64,000 nucleotides of DNA from Eucommia ulmoides (Eukaryota; Streptophyta; Magnoliopsida; Garryales; Eucommiaceae): assembly GCA_016647705.1 (NCBI GenBank), contig CM028339.1, positions 22,556,803 through 22,620,802 of the forward strand, read 5' to 3'. Under the pieces are notes generated by a model that worked only from the letters and a program-made list of their open reading frames with translations, made no database searches and was not told the origin of the DNA. Shown here piece after piece: positions 49,551 to 62,829 of the stretch. The stretch's first letter is position 1. Each line of letters starts with the position of its first letter. The translations under genes were made by a program, and so were the position numbers.

Positions 49551-51690
49551 AGACCGGAGACTCTCTCTCCTCTCTAGAATTGTAATCCGATACGAAAGGC
49601 AATTGAGAAAAAGATACAGAGAAATTCGCCCATATATTTTGGATATTTGCCCCATCATTCGGATTAATATCAGCACCCGGAATTTACTCCCTTAATTATT
49701 ATTTTTTATTTTTATTTTATTTTCAGCCGTCGTGCAAAAAGTATAATTTTTTTTTATAAAAAATCTAAAATTCAATCCTCATCCTTAACATATATTAATT
49801 TTAGACTCAGCAGTTTAGAAAAAATCATTTCAGTATATATTTTTTATTTGAATATTATACGTGCAACAATTGATCATTTAATTTTATATTTAATTTATCT
49901 AATGAAAGTATAAAAAAAAATTAATGCTGAAAAATAAAAATAAAATTATAAACTAAAAAATAAATAATATCAACCTCTGAAATAATTATTGTTTATCACT
50001 CACATTTATTTTTAGAAAATAGTATAATATGTAAATAATCTCCTAGATAATTTTTTAAATTTTCTATTTTTTTTTTTAAATAATAGTTTTAAAATAAGCT
50101 AATAGGTATTTTTTATATTCTTTAAAAATTATATGTAACTAATTGAAGGAGAGAAAAAATTTTACTTTATTAAATGATTGGAGAAGGAGAGGGAGATGAA
50201 GAGATAAGGTTACATATAATTAGTTATAATGAAAACAATCTTCAATTAAAATATAGATAAATTTCAGTGAAGGTTTTAGTCATTGTCATTAGAAAAAGTT
50301 ACAATGATATCCCCTCTCATTTGGAAAATATCTCTGATCCTCATTTCTCTTTGATATTAAATATAAAATTGCATATTTATACTTGATACTATATTATTAA
50401 AAAAATAATTAAAATTATCTAATAAAAAATTATTCTTATAACCCTCTTAAAAGAATTACAATTTTGCTTTTTAAATTCTATTTATGTAAATATATTTATA
50501 ATTTTTTAAAATACTTTTAAGATGAAATGATGGTTGCTACATTTTTTAAGTATTTAAAAAATATTTCGTATTGATTTTTTAAAATTTAAAATTATTATGC
50601 AAATTAAAAATTGTTAATTTATGTAATACATTTTATTTTCTAATTTTTTTTCCCCTTTTTGTGATCAAACGATAATTTTTTGTATTTTTTGAGTACTTAA
50701 AGAATAATTGCTACTGAAATTTTTAAATTTAAAATTACTCTAAAATTAAATATTTTTATATCTATAAAATTTAATTACACTTCATATATCAGTTGTTTAC
50801 TTTAGTTTTTTTTTTTTTTTTGAATTATTTAGTGAAGTTTTCATATGAAATTTTATTTACTAATACTTTCACTCGGTTAAAAAACATTAGGCTCGTGGAT
50901 TTTCTATTTGTAATTATAACTATTTTTTGAAATTAAAATAATTATAGATTTTAATATTATTATTATTTTGTGAAATTTTCAAAAGATTTGAAGGAGACTT
51001 ATTGATGAAAAAAGAGAAAGGGAAAAAAAAACATAAGAATTTAGGAAGAGATGGTAATAATTAATGAAAAAAAATGAAAAAAAATAAATAAAAACTCACC
51101 AAAAGGCTTGAAAGAGTAATTCCCAAACCTCATTGAAAGTTTCTCTCTCATTTCACTTTTATATATTAGTATTAGATATTAAAAAAAGGAAAAATTACAG
51201 GGTAATCCCAACATTAACGTAAAACTATCGATAAAATCCACATCCATTTTCTTGCACCGAGAACTCCTATGCCGCTGATTTCTTACACCGATCAGTCCTA
51301 AATTAGTCATCCGTACATTTTTCGGTGACCGATTTGCCTTTCCGTTATACGCACAACGCGATTTCATTCTTGAATCGCCGAGCATCGCCTTGTCATTGTG
51401 CTAACGCCTTCGCAACTTAGATTCTCCGCTATCACTGTCGAGATCCGACTCACTTCCGTCGTCGCCGTCCAGATCCAATGTCTTTTCCATCATCGCCGAC
51501 GCCTTCTCCACTATCACTGTCCAAATCCGGCTTCTCCACCATCTCGCAACTCAAATCCAAGGTTTTCAATAGATGTCGTTACCTTTATTTATACTTTGTT
51601 TCAATCTGGTGAGTTTTTCTTTATTTTTAGAGAGAGAAAAAAATGGTAAAGTGAGTATTAAAGTATTTGGGGTTTCTTTTTTACTATTTA
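49551..51690. other. AT-rich intergenic, no gene
   Basis: Long A/T tracts, no ORF of interest to about 51180. From 51180 to 51650 the sequence is more balanced and gives small ORFs on both strands without recognisable domains. Confidence 0.45.
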
Positions 51691-51699
51691 CACATTATA

Positions 51700-53070
51700 C
51701 CCCGCAATGTTACATGTAACATCCCCTTGAAATATTGTGAAAGAAAATGTGAGTATGTAATAATGTGGGTTTATGGTAGTGAGAAAAATTGAATCCTTTT
51801 TTACTATCAACATATTGCACCCCGCAATATTACATATAACATCCCATTGAAATATAGTGAGAGAAATGTGAGTGTGTGATAATGTGAGTCTATGGTAATG
51901 AAAGAAATTGGAAATCACACTAATGTTACATGTAACATTTTCTGAAATATAAATGTTAGATGTGTGTTTGGAGTTCATTTTTTGACCCACCCTGCAATGT
52001 TACATGTAACATCCCCTTGAAATGTAGTGAGAGAAATGTGGGTATATGATAATATGAGTTTGTATTAGTGAGAGAAATTGGAATCGCATTAATGTTACAT
52101 GTAACATTGAAGTGGGTATTAAAACCTTTGGAGTCCTTTTCAACTATTTACATATTGCACCCTACAATGTTACATGTAACATCCCCTTGAAATATTTGGA
52201 GCTCTCTTTTAACTATTTACACATTGCACCCTGTAATGTTACATGTAACATCCTCTTGAAATATAGTGAGGGAAATGTGGGTACGTGATAATTTTGGTGT
52301 GTGTTAGTGAGAAAAATTGGAAATTAGATTAATATTACATGTAACATCCTCTAAAATATAAATGTTACATGTGTGTTAGTGAGATAATTGGAAATTGCAT
52401 TAATATTACATATAACATTGAAGTGGGTATTAAAACCTTTAGAGTTCTTTTTTAACAATTTACACATTGCACCCTGCAATGTTACATGTAACATCCCCTT
52501 GAAATATTCAGAGTTCTCTTTTGACTATTTACACATTGTACCCTGCAATGTAACATGTAACATCCCCTTAAAATATAGTGAGAAAAATGTGGGTACGTGA
52601 TAATTTTAGTCTGTGTTAGTGAGAAAAATTAGAAATTGGATTAATATTACATGTAACACCCTCTAAAATATAGATGTTACATGTGTGTTAGTGAGAGAAT
52701 TGAAAATCGCATTAATGTTACATGTAACATCCTCTAAAATATAGATGTTACATGTGTGTTAGTGAGAGAATTGGAAATCGCATTAATGTTACATGTGACA
52801 TACTCTAAAATATCGATGTTACATGTAACATCTATATAAAAATATGTTTTTGCGTATAACATCAACTGAAAAATATATTTTGATATAGATGTAATTCTAA
52901 AATATGTTTTTGATATAGATGTTACATATAACATCTATTGAAAATATGTTTTTAAAATAATCATTGATTATAGATGTTACATATAACATCTATTGAAAAT
53001 ATTTGTTTGAAATTTGTCAATATCAGACAGTGTCACATTGTTACATTTGATGTTACATGTAACATCTACG
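51700..53070. repeat. array built on the palindrome ATGTTACATGTAACAT
   Basis: About twenty copies or close variants of the palindrome ATGTTACATGTAACAT occur, for example near 51710, 51925, 52000, 52095, 52170, 52240, 52480, 52717, 52815 and 53050. Between them recur CACATTGCACCCTGCAATG, CCCCTTGAAATAT and GTGTTAGTGAGA in a mosaic with irregular spacing of about 60-170 bp. Toward the right only the palindrome persists. ORFs here are by-products. Confidence 0.85.
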
Positions 53071-55261
53071 CATAATACGATCTACACGTCCAAAAAATAT
53101 GATTAGCATATCGTAAAAAATATGACATTTTACTGATTAATACAGTGTAAAAATATTAATTTTACAACATTAAAAACTATGAAAAAATCCATGTGTTTTG
53201 ATCTTAGTATTGAAAGTTATACATTAGGGGTATTTTCGTCACAAAAATAGAAAAATGACTGCTTGATGCATGGAAAAAATAGTGGGTTCAATCTGTAATT
53301 TACAACGCCTTTTAGGACTGCTTGGTCATCGCCACTTAAAAAAAACACTTCTTTCTCATTTTTATAATAATATATATTAATTAGGTTTTTATTTTTTATT
53401 ATTTATTTTATAATCTTTATAAATATATTAATTGATTTTAAAATCAAATGACTGGGTCAATTTAGCTATTGAGTGAATTTTCTATTTTTTTTTTAAAATT
53501 AAAATACAAAAATTTATAAATAAATTATGTCAATTCAACACAAATATAAAATTTATAGAGTACAAAAAACATAACAGTGGTTAGTTTATCAAAAATATTT
53601 TATAATATTAAGTTACAAAGATGTAAAATGTTAGACAAAGTTATAAAGATTCAACAATTCAATGAAAATTATTTTTAATATTAAAAAAAATTATTTTTGC
53701 TCTTCAATTTTAGTTTTACGTCTATATTTTAATTAATAGTGGCAGAAAATTACTATAAATAAATTTAATATCAATAAAAATTATTTTTAATATAAAGCAT
53801 TTAGGGTTTAAGTATTGAAACTAATAAACCTATTAAAATTCTCTAAATATTCCTAGAACACACACCTATCTGTCTCTCTTTTAAATAGTGCAAGGTCATT
53901 GTTGGTCACTGTAGGTCACTTGAAGGTTGTAGTTGGTTAATTGAAGGTTGTTGTTGGTCATCAAAATTAACACGAAAAGTCACCGAACATGGGAAAGCAT
54001 TAATAGCAGTTTTGCTTCACCAGAGAGTTTTTGAATTCTCTTAAAACTTCTAAATCTTATTATTTGCTGATGTTACCAAAAATTTCCAACATGCGTAACA
54101 GCTGCGTCATGCTAAAAACCTCTTCGTCTTCCTTGAAAGATCTACAAAATCGTGACTTATAATGGGGGGACACCGGTGTGGTGGGTAAAGAACTTTTGAC
54201 GTAAGAATAAGTTAATTTGATAAATGAAGACAGCAGTACACAGATTGAATCGTCTTATATTACCAGTGATACCTTCCTTTTTTATAGGCTTAGAAATATG
54301 TTGTCGTCACTTTGGAGAGGTCGCCTATTACGTGATACGCTCCTAACGTTTTGGAAGATAACCAATATCTCTATGATTTTATGAGAGATTTCTGTAACAG
54401 TCCCCATTAAATGTGGACTGTTACAGTCAATCTGGCTCATCTCTTCAAGTGTAGGGATGACGTTCACTATGAGCTTACATGTTCGTTCCTTGGCCTTGAA
54501 CACCATGAGTTTGAGTATACCCCAATATGGGCCTCTTTATGAGGCCGTAAATTTTACTTAGATAACTGTTTAAGATAGTACTCAGTTGGGCCTATCATTC
54601 TACGGCTCAGATAACTCATTGGGTCTGTTTGTCTTGGATTAGATTTTGAACCCGATCCAACCCATTTAAGGCTACACGTCTATGTCAGTTATGAGCGAAA
54701 ATTCTCTTATATAATTTAGCAATCACTTTTTCACTTTGACAGTGATCTTAATTTTTTATACTAAAAACTCATTCACCATGTCCCTTTTCATTAACTCCTC
54801 GTTAAACAAAGGAACCAAATTTTCATGTAGTTGAGCTCTGTTCATTTGCTTTTTAAATCTGTTCCAAGGGTCAATTTTATTTCCCCTGTTACTTATTTGT
54901 GGTTAATTGGAGATTTTAAAAATCAATTGAATATTAATTTCTGAAAAAATAAAGAACTACAATATGAAATTTTGGCAGTAAATAGTCGATGCCTTTCGCG
55001 TTGACTGGGGATTTGTTTTCCGCACGGCAACGATTAAAATACTTCGTCCCATTCTTCGATCATTGGGTCCACTTTTAACTATGTGAAGCCCACTTCGTCT
55101 CTTTGAGTCTTGATATAGCCTAATTACATTACTTACCTTTCCTTTATAATTATTAAATTTCAACTTAGTCCTCGTATAGTATATAGATGGAGATAAAAAG
55201 GGCCGTCAGATCAGAAATAAATTTATTCTTATTTTTAGACCGTCGGCCTAAATTATAACCT
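53071..55261. other. no gene recognised
   Basis: AT-rich to 53850. A 74-codon minus-strand ORF at 54282-54506 has no domain. The sequence around 54300-54700 (inverted CAGTCCCCATTAAATGTGG and CACATTTAATGGGGAC-like words) may be LTR debris. Confidence 0.35.
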
Positions 55262-56618
55262 TGTGGCGCGTAATTAACGCACGTCACTTTCACCGCAACT
55301 GTACGGGTCAAGTTTTAATATAGATGGAGAGAGTAGGGGTATCGTGTCCACAAGGATCGATTGACATTATTATCGATTACCGTAATTGTCATAACCTAAT
55401 TTTATCTAGGTGATAAAAATGTGTTTATAATTAATACTAATACTAAGTTAATTAATTTAATTATATTGATATTATATTGAGATGTTTAGGAAAAAAATTG
55501 TCTAGGAATTAACTTTATTTACAAAAACGTGTTTGGTCTCGTTTAGTTTACAATAACGACGTTCGACCTATTCGACAATCTCTGTATCGTAAACTCACTC
55601 ACCACCTCTCATGAGTATAAGACGAGTGAATATCCGATTTTGCGTCAACGAATAAATCCCCCTCAACGTCTTAACGACATTACGTCACATGAGTCTCGCC
55701 CCAACATCATTGATTGCACACTCTCTAACTCCCTCCCGGGTTATTGGATCGTCGCGTTGTGTTAACCCTAATCCGAATTCGGGATTACCTCTCCCGAGTG
55801 TCAAAACCCCGATTTCTCACTATATCTAAACAAGCATATAATCATGACAAACCGATAAACACAATCAAAATAGCGAAGAACAATTATTAACGAAACACAA
55901 ACTCAAACAAACAATATTTTCATAAATTATATTAATCTCTAGACAAAATCTGTTTAGTTCATGGCCATAACCATTTATACAATGTAAAATGAGCTAAACA
56001 TGCTCAACAACCTACCAAAGTTAAGAAAATAAAGAAGAAACGAAAGAAACTTAGCCGTAGTCTGAAGATTTGCCGCTAAAAATGCTTCGAGATTGCTTTT
56101 TCTTCTTCACAATGTGTTCTTCTCATTCGGAATTGGTTGAACACTCCCCAAAACACTCTCAAAATATCCTAAGCCCTAAGGGGTCTCTAATGGCTGAATG
56201 AAGAGGAGAGGAGAAGAAATAGGGAACAAAAAATATCTAAAAAATATCCTAAATCAGGTGCAGAGTGACCGCCACGGCGGTGGGTATGTCGGTTTGATCT
56301 TTGCCGCAACGGTGGAGGCAACAGTAGGCGCAGGAACCTTGCTTTTGTTTCACCGCCGCAGCGGTGGGTTTCTAGCAGTTTTAGGCCCCTCTCTGCATAT
56401 TCACCACCGCAACGGTGGGCTGCTTTTCAGAATATTGCCTTCATGCTTGTTTTTCCACCGTTCTTGATCCGATTTGATCGTTATTGATCCGTTTTCATCC
56501 TTTTTCACCCCACACCTGATTTATATCGAAAAGAATAAAAACATCTTAAAAACGTTATAAATATACTCGAAAACTAACAAGTTCGGTTTGTAAATAGATA
56601 GGTAAATTACACTTATCA
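55262..56618 (-). mobile_element. 3' LTR of a Tat-like Ty3/gypsy element
   Basis: On the minus strand it starts TGATAAGTGTAATTTACC right after a polypurine-like TTTGGGGATAT and ends GCGCGCCACA-like with CA. The end block (CCTTGTGGACACGATACC, TTGACCCGTACAGTTGCGGT) matches the end of the LTR at 10253-11648. Length 1357 bp. A 60-bp echo of its start (CAAGTTCGGTTTGTAAATAG) lies at 59242-59275 beyond gag. Confidence 0.75.
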
Positions 56619-58406
56619 AATATCCCCAAATTTGGAATTTTATTAGTCCTCAAGCAAAACACCCACATAATAGGAGAAAATATAAAAACTAATTACGAAA
56701 GTAAAAACTAAAAACGAAAAATACTAAAAACAATAATGTGCAAGTTTTAATTATCATCTAATGGCCAAACAAAATTTTCCTCATCGGCCCTCAATCCTAT
56801 CGAGTTCAAGCATAAATCATACCATGTGGTGTTTTAGAATTTCAACGTTCAATAATAGTAAGCATCATTCTAGATCCTGTCAGAGTGTGTGTGTTAAAAC
56901 TCAAATATACAACTATCCGTTGATTAGATGAGATTATCCCTCAATAAAGTTCATGACTTAAACCATTAAGGTATAGAGAATCCATATGCCTGACTCGGGT
57001 TTTATACTCACTAATGTAGGCTCAGAGATTTAAAAAGATCAATAGGTCTTGGTTCGGTTAAGGAAGATGGCCAAGGGTAAATTGGAAGAGAAAACGGGTT
57101 AACGTTGTTAACTTAACGTTACCCAAGGCACATCGCTTGACACACTCACACTCAAAACCCCCACAATTAAATTGGAAACAACCCCGAACATACATTAAGA
57201 ACGTCGTACTCACTTGTCAAATTAAACTGAAATAAAATTCTATTTACATAGTATTTCCCCCCCCCCCCCAAACAAACACACCCCCAAACTTATTTGATTT
57301 GTACAATTTAAGGGGTGTGTAAAATATGAACGAAAAACGACAAGTACTCGAATACCGAACCAATTAATAGCTCGCCCAAAATCCAATCGCTCACATCAAG
57401 TAGCATAACGAATGCTAACTTGATTCACTCACATTATGCCTTTGGTTTAGCGATATAGGTTTGGAAAAAGTTCAATCGGCATGGTATTAGTTAAGTGTTC
57501 AGAATTGAAACGGCTATTGGCTTCGACAGGGTAATGAGGGATAATGATATATCAAGGTAAGCTTAAAAGGCCCAAGCAACAAAATGACTGCCTAAATCAT
57601 ATCTCCTGAACTACCTCGCCTAGGATTTCGCCTCGAATTTTCCCCAAATAAAGTTCTAGAATCCCTATTGTCATGAATTTGGGTGAAGTATAATCGTTTT
57701 CAAATCAATTAGATAGTGCTATATTGAGTTTATGTGCTCGTGCATTTAGGATCTACAATAACTTTTACTAAAACGATACATCAAGTACACAGAACACACA
57801 TGAATAAGTTTTACGCTCGACCTCAATAAACAATCAGGGGACAGACTCATCATTGGGTAATGGCCCATATGAAGTCAAAACTCAGCACATAATAATAACT
57901 ACCTTAAACAAACACGCACACGATAAAAACAGTAAAACATAAACTAAAGTAAAACATATACTAAAACATACTACACATCACCACCAACTTAACACAAGCA
58001 CTGCCCAAAACAACCCGTCAGCAATCCCAATGACAACATATAGCATGATAATGAAGAAGGGGGTTTAAAACACGTACCTGGAAGGCAAGAGAATCTGGCC
58101 TCTGAATCAAGTCGACGAAGATGGATCTAACTTATTTTTTACCTTGGGTTGCCTCCCAAGAAGCGCTTTTTATGGTCGTCAGCCTGACATGCCAAAGTAC
58201 TCGTCAAAGAGCGACTTTGGCCCGTAGTACGTGTCAAATAACACCATGTATGGGTCTTGGTTTAATACGCCCTCAAGACTGGCGAGATATTGCTCTCACC
58301 GGCTCATGTACTTAGTGGGCATGAAAGGACGTTGCTAATGGCGGTGAAGGATAAATGAGCCACATCGGATCCTCGTAAATGTAATCGTCTGGGATCGATA
58401 GTGGTA
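56619..58406 (-). mobile_element. internal region of the Tat-like element lacking pol
   Basis: No reverse transcriptase or integrase can be read on the minus strand. The motif CTTGGGTTGCCTCCCAAGAA at 58143-58162 is a familiar signature of the sequence after pol in Tat-like elements. The region ends in AAATTTGGGGATAT before the LTR. This suggests an internal deletion that removed pol. Confidence 0.6.
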
Positions 58407-59096
58407 TCACAATTTGGATCTCCAATGGTGACGAATCGCAATCGTCGATCCAGGATTGGGTTCCCGGCTCATTCGAGTAATCATATCGAACTCTCCTAAG
58501 CTCATTCCGCTTGTTTCTGGTTCCTCGTGGTGACTTTTAATGCATGTGACTTGTGTGTCTCTCAGTGCCACCACATTTGACTCAGCCTCAATCAAGCAGA
58601 TAAGCTGATCAATTTGCGTCTGAAGAGATGTTACGGTCGCATCAATTTCAGTATAGACCGTCTCGAAATTATTAAGACGATCATCGTGCTCATTGATCCT
58701 GTCAATCGTCTCCCTCCAGAACCCCTGAGTCTCTCCAATAAAATCAGCGAATATTTCCTCTAGGATGGAGGAAGACTCAACGTATTGGTCCGAGGTGTCA
58801 ATCCATGGCGCTATAGTATTGAAACTCTGATAATCAAAGGCCGTCATGTCTTCCAACAACCAATAGGCTTCGCCCACGGGTAATTGGTCGAAAGAGGTGG
58901 TACCATTATCTCTTTAAACCCACATTCTGGTTACATCTAATAACCCATTGAGAAAGTTCAGTAGTTGACACTTCCTCGGGAAACGATGGTCCAGAAACCG
59001 GAATAGCAATTCCTTGTAACGATCCCAAGCACTATAAAATAGTTCGGAATCCCATTGAAAGAAATGCAAAAGTACTTGTTGATCTAACATCGTCAA
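58407..59096 (-). pseudogene. gag of the Tat-like element, one premature stop
   Basis: A single minus-strand frame covers 230 codons with one TAA at about 58917. The N-terminal part, LDQQVLLHFFQWDSELFYSA then WDRYKELLFRF and LLNFLNGLLD, has the Tat/Athila gag layout (FYxAWxRYKELL). After the stop it continues GTTSFDQLPVGEAYWLLED and then an acidic coiled-coil-like region (INEHDDRLNNFETVYTEID). No zinc knuckle and no protease follow. The 5' LTR and primer site are missing on the right side. Confidence 0.75.
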
Positions 59097-59904
59097 GTAC
59101 CATGCAGGAAAAAGAAAAAGAAAACTACAAAGAAAAAATTATAAATAAAAGAAATGCCTCAATTAAAATCAAGTTATTTACTCACAATATCAATAATAAT
59201 CTAAAACACAAACTTGGAAATAGATAGGTAAACAAAAACACAAACTCAAGTTCGGTTTGTAAATAGATAGGCAAATTACAATATCATAACACAAGTACAA
59301 AATAAAAATTAGGGTTTCTCTCTACCACCATCCACTGTGCCCTCTCCAACGCAACCATATCAGCTATCACGTGCTCCATTCCTCAAATAATTCACTCCAC
59401 ACTCTCTTCTTCTTTCCTTCCATCACCATATCTCTGTTCTATCATCTTCATTACCATCATCGTCATTGTATCGCCATGTGTTATGGGCTGAGCCTTTTGA
59501 GGCTGGAGAACAAATCGTGCTGCGCTAACTAGAGGATCGTCTAATAGCAAATCTAGAGATCAGATGATCTAGAACAACGGAAACAATTTTAATAGCAGTA
59601 AGGTTCACCATAACAATACATGCAAACAATGTATTAATAATACAATTATAAAAACAATAACAATTATTTTAATACCGAAGATTACATGTGTGAAATGTTT
59701 ACAATGACATGTCCTTCCACATAATACTTTAAGTAAAAAAATACAAGTGACACGAATAGATATCATTAAACCCGAGGAGTAATAATAGGGTATTTTTACA
59801 TGAAATAATGGAAATAAACTAAACTATACTAAACTAGTCTAGAAAACAAAAGAAAATGATTAATGACAAGATCCTATGTGCGAGAACAAGCACTAGACAA
59901 GCTT

Positions 59905-60014
59905 TGTCACACCCCACCCCGGACACCCGTCACCGTGAGGCTGGCGTGACGTCAACATGACAACACTTGCCTGACCAATTTAATTACGACAATATACAAA
60001 CTTTCATTTACACG

Positions 60015-60070
<56 letters not shown>

Positions 60071-62792
60071 ATATGTATATATATATATGTATGTATGTAT
60101 ATATGTATATATATACATATATACATATATATATATGTATATATATATAATGAGTTCATACTATAAGAATACATCTGCCCCAAAATAAGAACAACAAAAC
60201 AAATCTCATGAACTTCCCTTAGGTTTATTCTCAAACAGTTCATCTCAAATTTACTCTCGTATGACTCCAACGCCTGCCCCGCATGACTCTAACTAGTGCC
60301 AGTAGGGGACTAACCGACTCCTATATGCTCCACCTGCGAGTGTACTGTCTTCTTAGTAAAAATATTTTATAATAAGAATTCATATCTTCAACTTCTAAGT
60401 GGATCAAGCGTAAGTATATATGTAGTGAAAATAAAGCGATATAGATAAGTTTCATTTAAATCCATCTAGTATAAAATCGTACCAATCACCATGATAATAA
60501 ATATCAAGTCAGCCAATATACGTAAAGCACCATATCTCAAACATACACCTCAAACACACATCTTAAACACACACCTTAAACACACACACTGGCCAGCCCT
60601 AGTGATCGTTTAACCTCACGATCGAGAGTTTGCAACGGTACCGTACCATCCGTAGGATATGCCTTCCTACGAACACCCATCACTCCGTCGAAGCGGATAA
60701 TCACTGCGCAGTATAACGTCTAACAGCACTCTGCCGAAACAGATAAACATCACTCCGCCGAAGTGGATAACATCACTCCGCCGAAGCGGATAACATCACT
60801 CTACCGAAACAAATAAATACTATGGTATCGTCAAATCAAATACAACATCATCGAATCAGAACTCAATAAATATCGTCTACTCAACCTCATCAAATCACCA
60901 CATCTATCCCTTTCCCTCAAAACCAACTTTTAAATTCAAAAATCTTATTTCACACTTTCTTTTAAAAAAAAACGTCTGATTTTATCAAAACCACTTTTCA
61001 ACCCTTTATTTTTAGAAAACCAGGCATTTTTAGAAAAACAGATGTTTTCTATTCTCTTTTAAAAATACCGTCTGATTTCACCAAATCCAACAAAAATTCA
61101 TCTTCAACTTCATTTCGAAAACCACCGAAATCTTCCGAAAATCCAGTTTACCAACTCACCCAAATCTTGCTTGATCCATATCATTCATAAATTCAGACAG
61201 TTTAAGCAAATACATATTTCATCATATATATACATAGAAAAATAGTTTGGCAAGAAGACAATACACTCATTTGGCTACCCGCTTCGAACAGCTTTTACCG
61301 ACTATACTCTAGCGTTACTCCGGTGCCCGTGATCCTAGTAGTGACAGGGTTTAAATTAATATTTTATGTAAAATTATTATTTGATTAATTTCGCTCCGTT
61401 TAAAATTACTGTACCAATTTATTTAGATTTGCGATTCATGACGTATTATTACGATTGCGAGGATTACTAATATGTTCGCAAAACCGTTAATACTAATAAT
61501 TTAAATTTAACGACAAAAATAATCGATTTAGATTTTTACATGTTCCGAATCGTCCGTCGGCCGCGAAATGGATTTTTATTGAGGTTGTTTGTGTGTATTT
61601 TTTTTTTTTTTTTTTTTTCTGGGTTTTCAGCCGACAAACACCAACACACGCTCTCTCTCTCTCCTGCTCCTGCTTCGATTTGAGTTCAACCGACCGCCCA
61701 CGCTTCCACCACCGGCCGTTTCTGTTTCGGTCTCTATTTTATTTCCACCGTCGACACCTCTCCCTCATTGGTTCTCACTTAATCCGGCCAGCCGATCGAC
61801 ACCCGCCATTCTCCCCACTGCAATCGTCTGCACATACGCTCCTACACCCTTACCGATCGCCGGCGACCACATACCAATCATACACACACACACACAGCAG
61901 TGACGGTACACACACCTACCCCCACGACCGACTACCATCGTCGGATCGAACAGAAACCACACATGCACAGTTACCATTGACAGAACACACACACTCCTAT
62001 ACCATCGCCGATCACACCCCCATTGCCGGCGACCGACTCCCCATGCACCACCGGACCGAACGACCCCTGTCGACGACGACACACACACAGAGTCCACGAT
62101 CACACACACATCGTCTACGACCGACCGACAACACACACATACACGCACGTCGATCACCGTCGACGACTCCTACACCACCTCACCGACGACACACAACCAC
62201 ACACGGTCACTGGAAAGAAGATGACGACGACGCTCACACACCCACGCCGGAGAAACAGCAACAAACTGAGTCCACCATCCCGAACCTTCTCATCTCTCTC
62301 TATGATTTTCTGAGCGTTTTTCTCGATTGTTCTCCTGCGATTCCTAATCACCACTACCTTGATACATATATATGCATGTAATTAGTGGATTGAACTTGAA
62401 CGCCCGATTGCCACGTTGCCGATCTCTCGCTGTTCTGTCTCCGGTTCTCAAGGCATACACCCACGAACATATATATGTGTATACATGTGTTTTAAAATTA
62501 TTATTATTTTTTGTTAAATTGCTCTTTTCCCCCCTAATTCTTTAAATCTTTATTTTAATCCAAATTCATCATTTATGATTTCCTTCATTTGTAATTTCAC
62601 CCCTTAAACTTTTTAAGTAAAAAGTTAAATGCCAATTTACCTCCCAAAGTTTGGAGTGAATGTTTCTAAATTTGCAAATTGACCCCTAAACTTTTAATTT
62701 GAATTTTTTTAATTTGTACATTTTTACTCTGAATTTTTCTAAATGCTCTATATGCAAGTAAATTGACGTACGCATGAAATCGGGGTCTTACA
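59905..62792 (-). mobile_element. solo LTR, same family as 5181-7891, TSD AGCTT
   Basis: On the minus strand it starts TGTAAGACCCCGATTTCATG and ends GGGGTGTGACA. Identical AGCTT lies on both sides (59900-59904 and 62793-62797). Length 2888 bp, no coding domains. It contains an AT microsatellite (about 60018-60140) and is inserted in the LTR of a chromovirus. The 262-codon + strand ORF at 61593-62381 is low-complexity LTR sequence, not a gene. Confidence 0.92.
60018..60140. repeat. AT/GTAT microsatellite
   Basis: (AT)n followed by mixed ATGTATGTAT units, inside the solo LTR. ORFs of alternating Tyr and Ile on both strands are artefacts of it. Confidence 0.9.
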
Positions 62793-62808
62793 AGCTTAGA
62801 CCGTGACA

Positions 62809-62821
62809 TTCTCCCCTACTT
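62809..62821 (-). other. polypurine tract of the chromovirus
   Basis: AAGTAGGGGAGAA on the minus strand lies directly before the LTR start TGTCACGG. Plant chromoviruses have this AGGGGAGAA tract at the same place. Confidence 0.8.
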
Positions 62822-62829
62822 GAGCAGTC

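Larger units (their letters stand above)
59479..62808 (-). mobile_element. 3' LTR of a decayed chromovirus, split by a solo LTR
   Basis: On the minus strand the LTR starts TGTCACGGTCTAAGCT directly after the polypurine tract. After removing 59905-62792 and one AGCTT it continues TGTCTAGTGCTTGTTCTCGC and probably ends near 59479 (TAACA). That makes it about 437 bp. The inner boundary is firm; the outer end is inferred from the TG...CA rule. Confidence 0.65.

Noticed and set aside
51700..53070. CRISPR-like appearance of palindromic repeats
   Set aside because: Spacing is irregular, spacers are themselves repeated, there are no cas genes, and the context is a plant nuclear genome.
60004..60270. 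Tyr-Ile repeat ORFs on both strands
   Set aside because: Direct translation of an AT/GTAT microsatellite.
61593..62381. 262-codon + strand ORF
   Set aside because: It is His/Thr/Pro-rich low-complexity sequence inside the solo LTR; the equivalent region of the other LTR copy is not open in the same way.
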